Source: Mesostigma viride (Eukaryota > Streptophyta > Mesostigmatophyceae > Mesostigmatales > Mesostigmataceae). From it: a stretch of DNA of 64,000 bases. The notes under the pieces were generated by a model. That model did no database searches. It saw only the letters and a list, made by a program, of their open reading frames with translations, and had not been told where the DNA came from. The stretch covers positions 567,501-631,500 of the forward strand of contig RPFO01000240.1 of assembly GCA_009746045.1 (NCBI GenBank). Direction: 5' to 3'. Of the stretch, positions 40,239 to 48,866 are shown piece after piece. Position 1 is the stretch's first letter, and each line of letters begins with the position of its first letter. Position numbers and translations under genes: made by a program.

Positions 40239-43200
40239 TTAGACAGCTTGCTGAGATGGGTCCATCAGAGACTGAAGAACCTTGTATTGCACTGCTGCCT
40301 TCTGCACTAGCTTGGTCAAAGCATCAGCAGGATTGTCAACCCCAGGGATATGCTCAATATTGGCCAAGGATGACAATTCCTTAAGAAGGAGATAATCCAA
40401 GTCCCTACTTCTGGCCATTTGCCTGTGCACAAACTGCACCATCCCCATGGAGTCTGTTTTTAGAAGAGTGGTAACCTGAAGTGGCCAAGGAGTGTTAGAA
40501 GTCATCTGATGAAGCAACTCCTTCAGATAAAGGCTTGTGTGAATGCCTTCACAAATAGCCCTGCATTCTGCCACATCACTGCTGACAGCCACCCGTTTGT
40601 GCAGGCGACTAAACCAGCTCACCAAACTCCCCAGGCCTTCCTGTCTGAGCACAAAGAGCCCTGCAGCCCTGCCCCTGACCTTGGAGACCTGCCTGCTGTC
40701 CATTGAGCTATCCACATACAGCTCCATGCAAATGGGTTGTGATAAATCCACTGCAGACAACAGAATGCCAGATGAAGCCTTGACCTGATCAGCCACCTTG
40801 GCAGACCCTAGCTCCACCAGCATGTCATCAGGCAACCTGGCTATGACCATAAGGTCTGGCCGGGAAATACCTGCCACCCAAGCAACCATGCCCCTCACCA
40901 TGGGACACAGTGCCTGTGTGATGACTGGAGGAAGCTTGCTAATGAGGGTCTCTTGATAATCATTGCCCCCCACCAGCAGCATACGCCACTCCCCCCCCTT
41001 CTTCACCAGTGTGGCCTCCATGCCCACAAACAGGAGAGGCTCATTCTCCACCTGCCATTGCTCCCTACCCAGAGGAAACTTGGACTCAATGATGGAGATC
41101 AGCTCCTTAAGCCACGACGTGGGAGCTATCAGATGTAGGTCATCCCCGTGCAGCGAAGCATACACTGGTAGGCCTTCCCATTGCCCCAGAAACAGACAGG
41201 GGTCTACAGGAGAGACCTTCAAGTTGCAATGCTCCTTCAGGAAACGGTTGAGAGTCTCCCTCCAGATTATTGGACTTGACCTCAGGCCCTCCAGGCCCTT
41301 GAGGATTTTAAGGAACTCAGTGTGAATGTCCCTTTTCCATACAGCAGGCACCCTGACATAGAAAGGCGTCTTGCCCTCCCACTTTTCCTGTGCCACATCT
41401 GCATCCCCCTCCAGAAATGCCCTCTTGAAGTCTACCACCACTGAGCCATAGTCCAAGCCCTTGTTGAGAAGGCCTAGAAATACACACAGCAGCAGCCTCC
41501 AAGTGTCATGCAGCATGCCAGGGGTATACAACTCCTCAGCAGTGCACTCACCAGTACCCTTGAACTCATTCAGCACTGGCCTGACATGTGGTACCTTGAC
41601 CCCGTCCACCTCCTTCATCTTGATGACAAACTTGAGCTTGAGTAGACGTCGTGCAGGAGGCAGGTTATTGACAGGTTCCACGCATTTCTTGGAGATCCAG
41701 TCCTCCCCAGATTTAATCAGACCCAGTGTGACCTGGGGACACATAATGGGAGAGGACATGAGCTTCACCAGGCCTTGGTAGTTGATAGGGCTGTGTCCAG
41801 CAAGTGAGTGAGGACCAATGCCCAAACTGCTTGGATGACTAGCAGCTGGCAATATGAGGTCATCAACCAAGGGCTCGTGCCCCTGGCACACTTGCACACG
41901 CTTAACCGACCTGGTTACTGCACGTGATAGGTGAGTGGTCCTGAAATTAATCAGTGGGACCTGACCAGCCCCTTCCTTAGTCAGGAGAGAGGACGTGATC
42001 ACTACCCCATCCTGGCATAGGAAATTCTGCCCCAGAAGAGCAGGTCCCTGATAGCCCTCCAAGACACAAAATGCAGTGTCCTGTCCAAGGATAGGACTAG
42101 ATACCTCACCCAGTACCTTCACGTGTACCCCGCCACTGAAGTCAGACACAAACTGATAGCTGGGTTCAGTCATGCTGTACCCTGCTGCAGCCCTGGTCCC
42201 AATGATGGAAACCTGAGAATTAGTGTCTACCTCTAAGGCAGTGTCCAGCCCCAGATTGCCATGCCACCTGAGCTTGGCTACCTTGGGCTGCTTCTTGGCT
42301 CTTTGGAGAGCCCCAATCAATCCAGCCAAACTTGTCCCCCTGGGCTTGGTTAGAACCTTGGGCTTGACAGTTGACTCCCCAGCTGTTGACCTTGCAGCCT
42401 GTTCAACAGGTACCTCTGCAACCTGGCCAGGGCTGACAGATTCCCCTGCAACAGATGTGGTCGTTGCGTCAGTGATGTCACCTGGGACCTGAAAATCCTG
42501 CAGATCCTGTGAGCCTTGTGCCTGACTGCCCTCATTCATCAGGTTAGGCTTGACATATGACCAACTCAGCCGGTGCACATGCTTTGGTTCGTCCTCCATG
42601 CTGACCAAGCATGCGTGGCTAGCTTCATCAACCTGGGTAACCACCCCAGGACTCCAGCTACCACGTTTGCCATAAAGGCTAGGTTCCTTCCAAGCTAGGA
42701 CCTTCTGACCCACTTGTGGCTCCAGCATCTTCCAACCCCGGTCCTTCTCCCTCAGCTTGGCAAAGGTGACATGTGCAGCATGTTTCCAGCCCTCCAGCAC
42801 ATGTGGTGGGCACAGGCCATGATATAGACCCATTGGGCTGACAGCAACTCCATCATAGTAGAAGTTAACCCTGCTGTTCAGCTGCTGCTCCACGTTCCTC
42901 AGCCATGCACTCCTGACAAGTGCAGGTGCAGACAAGGGTACCCAGTCTTCAGAGATGATCAATTTCTTGACCTCCTGGATTGCCCTCTCGATAGCACCCT
43001 GCTGCCCATGAGCCTCCCTAGGTGTAACCAGCAACTCAGGAAGGGTGGGATCACCCTTGAAATGCTGAAACTGCATGTCCACCTGGATCCTTGTGGTAGG
43101 AAACTTGGCTCTTACATTCTGCAGGGCAGCCAGCAAGTACCTGTTCTTCATATAAGGTAAATGCTCTAGCACCTTGTATTTTGTGTACCTGTCCACGCAC

Positions 43201-43823
43201 ACCAACAGTTGCATGCCCCTGATGTGTTGGATATCACACTGCAGATCACCAATGCTCTGAGGTAGAGCTTTGGCATGTGACTTCCTGGGCTTGTTGGTGG
43301 ACAACTGGCACTTACACCGTGAGGCAGCTTGCTGGCACGCCTTGAGAAGGGGTGCCCTGCCCATACGGAAGGCAAAGTTGTTTGACAGAGAAGTGGCATG
43401 CCCAAACATGTTGTGGATTCGGGCACCCAACTCCTGGTACACGGAGGAAGCAGTCCCTGGCACAGTCAGGACTGTGCTGTCAGGTTGTCCAGCATCACCA
43501 TGCTGTCTTCCATCCTGTTCTGACTCAGAGCCTGAGTCACCCTGCTCATGCCCAACACCTGGACCGCCAGCAGGGACCACATGCATACCACCAGAGGCCT
43601 TCACACCCCTCTGTGGTTGTACATTGGTTTCTCTCAAAATGAGAGGTCCACCCTCGTGCCCAGCACGAGGATGCATGGGGTCAGACATTCTTACAGCTGC
43701 ATCAGCTGTCAAGGACGTCTTCATAGGAACCTGTACCTCTCCAGGTGACCTGGGGCCACCCTGAACCTGGAGATCACCCTCTTGTTGCCCAGATATAAAA
43801 TCTGCATTGGAGCACCTGGCCTC
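40239..43823 (-). CDS. Element C: Pol (integrase-protease-RT-RNase H)
   Basis: One open frame of about 1195 codons. Residues about 150-400 are integrase: H-N-M-F-G-H and C-K-C finger; acidic residues near 199 (L-Q-C-D-I-Q), 251 (I-Q-V-D-M-Q) and 281 (G-A-I-E-R). Residues about 515-620 are protease-like: E-V-D-T-N-S-Q-V at about 533-540 and A-L-L-G-Q-N-F-L. RT spans about 690-960, with V-D-F-K-R-A-F-L near 797, G-L-R-S-S-P-I-I, and catalytic H-G-D-D near 894. RNase H is at about 1030-1175, with Y-V-D-S-S, A-E-C-R-A-I, K-T-D-S-M-G-M and D-N-P-A-D-A-L-T-K. The N-terminal start is unclear because F sits directly upstream. Protease between integrase and RT, D-T-N in the protease and H-G-D-D in RT are all unusual for copia. 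The uninterrupted frame suggests recent function. Confidence 0.93.
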   Translation of the reverse strand, partial: EARCSNADFISGQQEGDLQVQGGPRSPGEVQVPMKTSLTADAAVRMSDPMHPRAGHEGGPLILRETNVQPQRGVKASGGMHVVPAGGPGVGHEQGDSGSESEQDGRQHGDAGQPDSTVLTVPGTASSVYQELGARIHNMFGHATSLSNNFAFRMGRAPLLKACQQAASRCKCQLSTNKPRKSHAKALPQSIGDLQCDIQHIRGMQLLVCVDRYTKYKVLEHLPYMKNRYLLAALQNVRAKFPTTRIQVDMQFQHFKGDPTLPELLVTPREAHGQQGAIERAIQEVKKLIISEDWVPLSAPALVRSAWLRNVEQQLNSRVNFYYDGVAVSPMGLYHGLCPPHVLEGWKHAAHVTFAKLREKDRGWKMLEPQVGQKVLAWKEPSLYGKRGSWSPGVVTQVDEASHACLVSMEDEPKHVHRLSWSYVKPNLMNEGSQAQGSQDLQDFQVPGDITDATTTSVAGESVSPGQVAEVPVEQAARSTAGESTVKPKVLTKPRGTSLAGLIGALQRAKKQPKVAKLRWHGNLGLDTALEVDTNSQVSIIGTRAAAGYSMTEPSYQFVSDFSGGVHVKVLGEVSSPILGQDTAFCVLEGYQGPALLGQNFLCQDGVVITSSLLTKEGAGQVPLINFRTTHLSRAVTRSVKRVQVCQGHEPLVDDLILPAASHPSSLGIGPHSLAGHSPINYQGLVKLMSSPIMCPQVTLGLIKSGEDWISKKCVEPVNNLPPARRLLKLKFVIKMKEVDGVKVPHVRPVLNEFKGTGECTAEELYTPGMLHDTWRLLLCVFLGLLNKGLDYGSVVVDFKRAFLEGDADVAQEKWEGKTPFYVRVPAVWKRDIHTEFLKILKGLEGLRSSPIIWRETLNRFLKEHCNLKVSPVDPCLFLGQWEGLPVYASLHGDDLHLIAPTSWLKELISIIESKFPLGREQWQVENEPLLFVGMEATLVKKGGEWRMLLVGGNDYQETLISKLPPVITQALCPMVRGMVAWVAGISRPDLMVIARLPDDMLVELGSAKVADQVKASSGILLSAVDLSQPICMELYVDSSMDSRQVSKVRGRAAGLFVLRQEGLGSLVSWFSRLHKRVAVSSDVAECRAICEGIHTSLYLKELLHQMTSNTPWPLQVTTLLKTDSMGMVQFVHRQMARSRDLDYLLLKELSSLANIEHIPGVDNPADALTKLVQKAAVQYKVLQSLMDPSQQAV

Positions 43824-44397
43824 TGTCAAAATGTAGGACAGGTGGCAAGGCTTAAAGATCGAATGTATATTGCTTTACTGATTTAATATATTGACTTTGA
43901 GTCTGCGTTCAAAACCGGTGCTGCGACAAAGGAGCATCCGAGGCTAAATGGAAAGCACTTTGCGAGGGCAAAGGTGGCGGCTCAATATTGGCCGTTGATG
44001 CACATCATTCACCACGAGATTCTAGTCTAAGACAGGTACTCTAACATGTGTGTCTGTTTTCTTTCCCTGACTTGTAAAGAGACCAGAATTAATAGCTCAA
44101 CTTTAAGTGTCGCCAGACACTGCAGGTTATTACCCCACAGCGGTACACAGTATGTCTGACGCATAATTCAGTCCCACATTAATGCTGTCCACTGTGGGCC
44201 ATAACTACACAAATGGTCATATCTTTTCAACCAGTTGTCAGAATGAGAAAATTCCACTTGTAAAGTTGATCAGCTCAACGAGCTTGATCCAACCATGATG
44301 TCAAATGTAGCAGAAAGTAAACATATAAGTTCCGGTATACCCGAAACTAGCACACTCAATGATAAGACTGTCAGGCATATTGGGGCATATCCTGACA
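43824..44397 (-). repeat. Element F 3' LTR
   Basis: 574 bp. The adjoining 44398-44405 gives the polypurine tract AAGGGGGG on the minus strand. Confidence 0.95.
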
Positions 44398-44405
44398 CCC
44401 CCCTT

Positions 44406-44974
44406 GCATACAATGTGCCTGTTCCCCCCTTGCTCAGAGAGACCTATAGTTAGTGAGGGTATAGCCGGGTACACTCCCCTGGCACCCCCCTTACACGGCT
44501 ATCTGGTTAGTGCTGAGAGGAGACTTGATGACTGTAGCCCCCAGGTGTCCCTGGGAGTGCGCCACAGTGGCTGTCGCTTGGAGAATGCCGGTGACCCTAA
44601 AAAACCTTCTGGGGCCTGGTCGTTACTGCTGTTGCTGGGAAAATGCTGGGACCCTTGAAAGACATCCGGTGGCCCCCAGGTGTCCCTGGGAGTGCGCCAC
44701 AGGAGGAAAGAACACAGGTTGACTGGTTGATGCTGGTACTGCAGTACTGGTCACTGCTGGCTGCTGGCATGAAGACCTGCACCTGGCACGTCTGGCAGGG
44801 TGGGCGACTAGCCGCTAGCAATGCAGGAGGGCCAGAGGACGGGTTGGGGGGGGCTGGCTGCTGTCGCCTGCTGCAGTGCAGGTTGAAAAGCTCCAGGGCC
44901 CACGTCTGGTGCTAGCTGGGCCCAGCTGGCTGCTACCCCTTGTGCCCGGTCCCGGGGGGAGCTGAATAAGGCGT
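44406..44974 (-). other. Element F 3' untranslated region
   Basis: No ORF of note. A block CCCCCAGGTGTCCCTGGGAG then TGCGCCACAG occurs twice (about 44539-44570 and 44673-44703); it contains an inverted CCCAGG/CCTGGG pair. Confidence 0.6.
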
Positions 44975-45856
44975 TTAGAAGCAGAAACCGGGGGGGAGGT
45001 CCGGGGCCTCCTGGGAGGGCGCCGGGGTGTCGGTGGTGTGGTGGACGCCGGTGTTGCCGCGAGTGTTACGCAGGTGAGGATATTTCCACCAGCAGGTCGC
45101 CTCCTGATGAGAGGTGCGACCGCAGTGGGTGCAGCTGGGCCGCTGGGCCCCGCCATTGTGACCCCCACGCCCCCTGCCACGGCCGGTGCCACGGCCACCG
45201 CGTCCAGAGTGGGGGGTATGATACACCCCGGTGGCCTCCTTGGAATCTTTGTCACCGTGCACCAGGTCCCATGCCTTAAGAAGGGCCGCCTTAGTTTCCT
45301 GTAGGGTGATACCGTCCCCGAGGTTTAATTGGGCGAGGGACGGGAGCAAATCCTCGGTCACGCCGGCGAGCAGATTCTCGGCCAGATCCTCGGGTGCCAT
45401 TTTGGCGCCGGTGGCAATCAGGTCGTTATAAGTTAATTCCCCGTCGGTTATATATTGTCGCATTGTGACGCCGTGTTCCAGCTTCATTCGATTGAGCTTG
45501 CGGCGTAGTGCGCGCCGGTTGCTCATCTGCAGTTTGAGATGCTCATATTCTTCACAGATACGGAGATAGGCCACGCTGCCAGTTTTCTGAGTAACACTGT
45601 TTGCCACTTTGAGTGCCGGGCCGATGAGGCACTGACAGAGGGCCGCAAAAAGAATCAGGTCGCGTTCCTCATTAACCTCAGTGCCAAGCAGGACAGGCAA
45701 CATCCCGAAGGCTGTCACTACGGCCAGAAAAGGAATCTTGGTGTTATCCCACTTTACTGGGTCGAGGCCGTCGAACTGTGTAATATTTTTGCAGGCCTGT
45801 AGAATGTTGAGATCTTTCGTCGCTTTCGTAGCTGCTGCTGTCGCGGCTGCGGACAT
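44975..45856 (-). CDS. Element F: copia-type Gag with zinc knuckle
   Basis: 293 codons from M-S-A-A-A-T. Residues about 15-200 follow the copia Gag plan (I-T-Q-F-D-G-L-D-P-V-K-W, then Y-L-R-I-C-E-E-Y-E-H-L-K, R-R-K-L-N-R-M-K, D-L-A-E-N-L-L-A-G). A Gly/Arg-rich stretch (about 215-235) precedes the knuckle C-T-H-C-G-R-T-S-H-Q-E-A-T-C near residue 240. The end D-L-P-P-G-F-C-F resembles that of E's Gag. The frame is intact, which is notable in an element with no other gene: selection seems to keep Gag, perhaps because it packages its own RNA. It would borrow pol from an autonomous copia. Confidence 0.9.
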   Translation of the reverse strand: MSAAATAAATKATKDLNILQACKNITQFDGLDPVKWDNTKIPFLAVVTAFGMLPVLLGTEVNEERDLILFAALCQCLIGPALKVANSVTQKTGSVAYLRICEEYEHLKLQMSNRRALRRKLNRMKLEHGVTMRQYITDGELTYNDLIATGAKMAPEDLAENLLAGVTEDLLPSLAQLNLGDGITLQETKAALLKAWDLVHGDKDSKEATGVYHTPHSGRGGRGTGRGRGRGGHNGGAQRPSCTHCGRTSHQEATCWWKYPHLRNTRGNTGVHHTTDTPAPSQEAPDLPPGFCF

Positions 45857-46178
45857 GATTGTCTCGGCAAGGTTAAAATCTGGTCACAACCGAGTCTCGG
45901 CAAGGTGAAAATCTGGAGACAGCCGAGAAAGCCGGAGACACTCAATCCGTAATGGTAAAGATTAATACTAATATGCGACGATGGTTGAGAACAGCAAATA
46001 CGAGATAGAGACGATCGTCTAAATACTGGAGTTCTTGAATTTCGATACAGGGAAGCCCTTCAAGAATATGCACGACTGGCATAAAGTGCCGTCGGATTCA
46101 GGGAGTCAATTTGCCGATAAATATGGCCAGGTTGACGGACCAAATTGTCGGATCAGTTTGTAGCAATTTACGAGGCCA
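45857..46178 (-). other. Element F 5' leader
   Basis: About 320 non-coding bases. Near 45866-45935 GTCTCGGCAAGGT-AAAATCTGG occurs twice in tandem, next to the gag start. Confidence 0.6.
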
Positions 46179-46193
46179 CCCCGACCGATACCA
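46179..46193 (-). other. Element F primer-binding site
   Basis: Minus strand TGGTATCGGTCGGGG directly after the LTR; TGGTATCG is shared with E and D. Confidence 0.75.
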
Positions 46194-46767
46194 TGTCAAA
46201 ATGTAGGACAGGTGGCAAGGCTTAAAGATCGAATGTATATTGCTTTACTGATTTAATATATTGACTTTGAGTCTGCGTTCAAAACCGGTGCTGCGACAAA
46301 GGAGCATCCGAGGCTAAATGGAAAGCACTTTGCGAGGGCAAAGGTGGCGGCTCAATATTGGCCGTTGATGCACATCATTCACCACGAGATTCTAGTCTAA
46401 GACAGGTACTCTAACATGTGTGTCTGTTTTCTTTCCCTGACTTGTAAAGAGACCAGAATTAATAGCTCAACTTTAAGTGTCGCCAGACACTGCAGGTTAT
46501 TACCCCACAGCGGTACACAGTATGTCTGACGCATAATTCAGTCCCACATTAATGCTGTCCACTGTGGGCCATAACTACACAAATGGTCATATCTTTTCAA
46601 CCAGTTGTCAGAATGAGAAAATTCCACTTGTAAAGTTGATCAGCTCAACGAGCTTGATCCAACCATGATGTCAAATGTAGCAGAAAGTAAACATATAAGT
46701 TCCGGTATACCCGAAACTAGCACACTCAATGATAAGACTGTCAGGCATATTGGGGCATATCCTGACA
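46194..46767 (-). repeat. Element F 5' LTR
   Basis: 574 bp. The 5' end in element direction (46739-46767) is a 29-base hairpin: TGTCAGG/CCTGACA arms extended by ATAT/ATAT. Confidence 0.95.
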
Positions 46768-46814
46768 GCCTCCCCCCTGGGTGAATTAAGGTGTGTAGGG
46801 GTTGCCTCAGACAG

Positions 46815-47930
46815 TCACTGCTCCTTGTTGTCTTCTTGCTGACTGCCCTTTGAAGGCTGGCCTGCCTGGGACTTGTTGTTGTTCTTGTTGTTGTTTTTGT
46901 TATTCTTGTTGCTGCCCTGGCCCTGGGTCTTCTTGAAGCTGGGACACTCCTTCTTGATGTGCCCCCACCCCTTGCACAGGTAGCATTGTATCTTTGACTT
47001 GCCCTGGCCACTGCCCCCGTTGTCAGACGCGTTGCCCTGCTTGGGCTGACCACCCACCCGCCTGAACACCGACTTGGAGTGTGACCTCCCGTCAGGGTCG
47101 GGTGAATGATTGGCCTTCCGCTTGTTATGGTTGCCCCTACGCCCTCCTTGGCTTCTGTCAGCCTCGGACGATTTGGAGCCACCCTGGGTACGCCCACCTG
47201 CCTGGGTAGCCTTCACTGCTGGCACTCCACCCTCAAACAGCTCCTCTGCCTCGAGTGCTTGTTTGATTATGACCTTGTAGGCCTTGAGGGTTGAGTGTGG
47301 GGCACACATGACCTTTAAAGAGCCACGTGTCGCCTTGTCCAGCCCAGAAACCTTGAGCCAGTTTGTCAGGGCTATGTTGTCAGCAACATTAAAGCCGTGA
47401 GCCCTGCCCTCCTCAACCATTTTACAATAGCTAAGGAAGTTCTGGATCAGGTCCCCTTTGACCTCCCACCCCTGGTATTTATCCTGCCAATGGATCCCCA
47501 CTTTCTTCCTCTGATCCTCTAGCAGCTCCTTTAACTCTGCCACGTAGCTTGACCAGGCCTTGTTGGCCTTCTTGCACTCTCTAGTGAGGTCCTTTATCTG
47601 ATCTGTACACTTGCCAAAAGTCTGGCTACCTATCCAGATCTGGTAATAGTTTGTACCACCGTACAAACTTGGAAACCCCTCTAGCCCCTCCACAAACTCC
47701 TCAGCCTGCTTGGGCTTTGAGTCTGACGTGACAGGCTGCAGTTGATTCACAATGAGCAAACCCTGGGTAGTGAGATCATAACCATGAACAGCTTGTGTAT
47801 TATTAGGGTTGTGATGAACATTGGTAATTTCCCCGGTGACACCCACGTCATCTACGTGAGCTGTCCCACTACCAGCACCACCATTGTTCCCGCTGGCTGG
47901 GGCACCTTTGCTACGGCGCCCGTCTGCCAT
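46815..47930 (-). CDS. Element C: Gag with zinc knuckle
   Basis: 371 codons from M-A-D-G-R-R-S. A Gly-rich start leads to a helical core at about 65-240 (F-V-E-G-L-E-G-F, C-T-D-Q-I-K-D-L-T, W-E-V-K-G-D-L-I-Q-N-F-L, A-L-E-A-E-E-L-F). Then comes a basic tract and the knuckle C-Y-L-C-K-G-W-G-H-I-K-K-E-C near residue 318, followed by a Lys/Asn-rich tail (N-K-N-N-K-N-N-N). Element F follows it within about 45 bases on the minus strand. Frame intact. It corresponds in place and plan to B's Gag, though the sequences have diverged much. Confidence 0.88.
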   Translation of the reverse strand: MADGRRSKGAPASGNNGGAGSGTAHVDDVGVTGEITNVHHNPNNTQAVHGYDLTTQGLLIVNQLQPVTSDSKPKQAEEFVEGLEGFPSLYGGTNYYQIWIGSQTFGKCTDQIKDLTRECKKANKAWSSYVAELKELLEDQRKKVGIHWQDKYQGWEVKGDLIQNFLSYCKMVEEGRAHGFNVADNIALTNWLKVSGLDKATRGSLKVMCAPHSTLKAYKVIIKQALEAEELFEGGVPAVKATQAGGRTQGGSKSSEADRSQGGRRGNHNKRKANHSPDPDGRSHSKSVFRRVGGQPKQGNASDNGGSGQGKSKIQCYLCKGWGHIKKECPSFKKTQGQGSNKNNKNNNKNNNKSQAGQPSKGSQQEDNKEQ

Positions 47931-48092
47931 TATTCACTACAAGCTATCCAAAACACCTCAGCAAAGCAGCAAAATAAAGTATGTACAAAACTGTCTCAAT
48001 TGCCGCCTGCGCCGGTGTCGCCGCCGCCCCCACGAATCGCCGCTGAAAAATCGACAAAATGCTGACTTGTACGTGAAAACGGGCCGATTTAT

Positions 48093-48842
48093 TCAGTAAT
48101 CGAGGCCGCGAAAATCACAGTACTGATAGGAGTACTCTGGATCCTCCATATCCGGCGTGTGTGCCGGACCTGCGCCCGAATGAATCAACACCGGAGTGTT
48201 CGCTGCGTTTTGCGTCGGCTCGAAAATTGCAATTCGCCGGCGCGCGACGAGGCGCAGAGGATGAGTAAAGATTGAGAGCAACTCCCAACCTGATGGAATC
48301 CACTCGCGCAATGCTGCGAGAAAGGCGACCAGGTTGATGAGCACCTGTCGCTCCCGACTGCGCACGCCGCGTGTAAGCAGCGACAGCAACGCGAGGTCTT
48401 GAAATAAATTTGTCGTAACCACCGGCGCGCCCCCCGTGCGTGTCGATGCCCAGTTTTGCAAATTTCTCTGGTAGCCGGTCAGCGAGGAAATGGCGTTGTC
48501 GATCTCCTCGATAGCGGTGGTGACCTCAGTTACCGACCGCAAGCCGCCGCGGACCTGGACCGTGAATTGCGAAAGAATGTTTCGAATGGTGTCCAACGGC
48601 CCACGAATGGCCGGCACCAGTTGCGGCAGTTGGGGGTTCTCGGGAAAATCCCCGAGCAATGGGAGTGCTGCGCGCTGCCGACGATGGAGTTCGTCAAGCG
48701 AAATCGTGACCTCGTCAAGCAGTTGTTGCCACGATGGCGCAGCCGGCCTTGGCTCGCGCGGATGCGGAGCCGGTAAGGGGTCAGCCGGCGGAGCAGCTAC
48801 CTCCTCATCAGTTGGAATGCGGAATTCCTCAGAATTTGGCAT
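48093..48842 (-). CDS. Element C: pre-gag ORF of unknown family
   Basis: 249 codons from M-P-N-S-E-E-F, starting 24 bases after the 5' LTR on the minus strand; frame intact. The first 40 residues are Pro/Ala-rich. Residues 40-200 look helical: W-Q-Q-L-L-D-E-V-T-I-S-L, A-I-E-E-I-D-N-A-I-S-S-L, and a hydrophobic L-I-N-L-V-A-F-L-A-A-L. The end T-P-D-M-E-D-P-E-Y-S-Y-Q-Y-C-D-F-R-G corresponds to T-P-E-D-F-H-Y-Q-F-V-D-Q-P-E-G of H and S-P-D-N-I-F-H-T-Y-T-D-R-P-R-G of B. No known domain recognised. About 160 non-coding bases separate it from gag. Confidence 0.8.
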   Translation of the reverse strand: MPNSEEFRIPTDEEVAAPPADPLPAPHPREPRPAAPSWQQLLDEVTISLDELHRRQRAALPLLGDFPENPQLPQLVPAIRGPLDTIRNILSQFTVQVRGGLRSVTEVTTAIEEIDNAISSLTGYQRNLQNWASTRTGGAPVVTTNLFQDLALLSLLTRGVRSRERQVLINLVAFLAALREWIPSGWELLSIFTHPLRLVARRRIAIFEPTQNAANTPVLIHSGAGPAHTPDMEDPEYSYQYCDFRGLDY

Positions 48843-48856
48843 GTTCGGAAAAAGGC

Positions 48857-48866
48857 GAGTAATACG
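48857..48866 (-). other. Element C candidate primer site
   Basis: CGTATTACTC directly follows the LTR on the minus strand; CGTATTA is shared with B and H. Confidence 0.5.

Larger units (their letters stand above)
43824..46767 (-). mobile_element. Element F: gag-only LTR retrotransposon (TR-GAG type), 2.9 kb, looks whole
   Basis: 574-bp LTRs identical by eye, target duplication GCCTC (43819-43823, 46768-46772), interior of 1.8 kb with a single gag frame. Minus-strand LTR ends are TGTCAGG...TTTTGACA. It lies between gag and pol of element C. No protease, RT or integrase: a dependent element of the same plan as E, though its LTR sequence differs. Confidence 0.94.
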
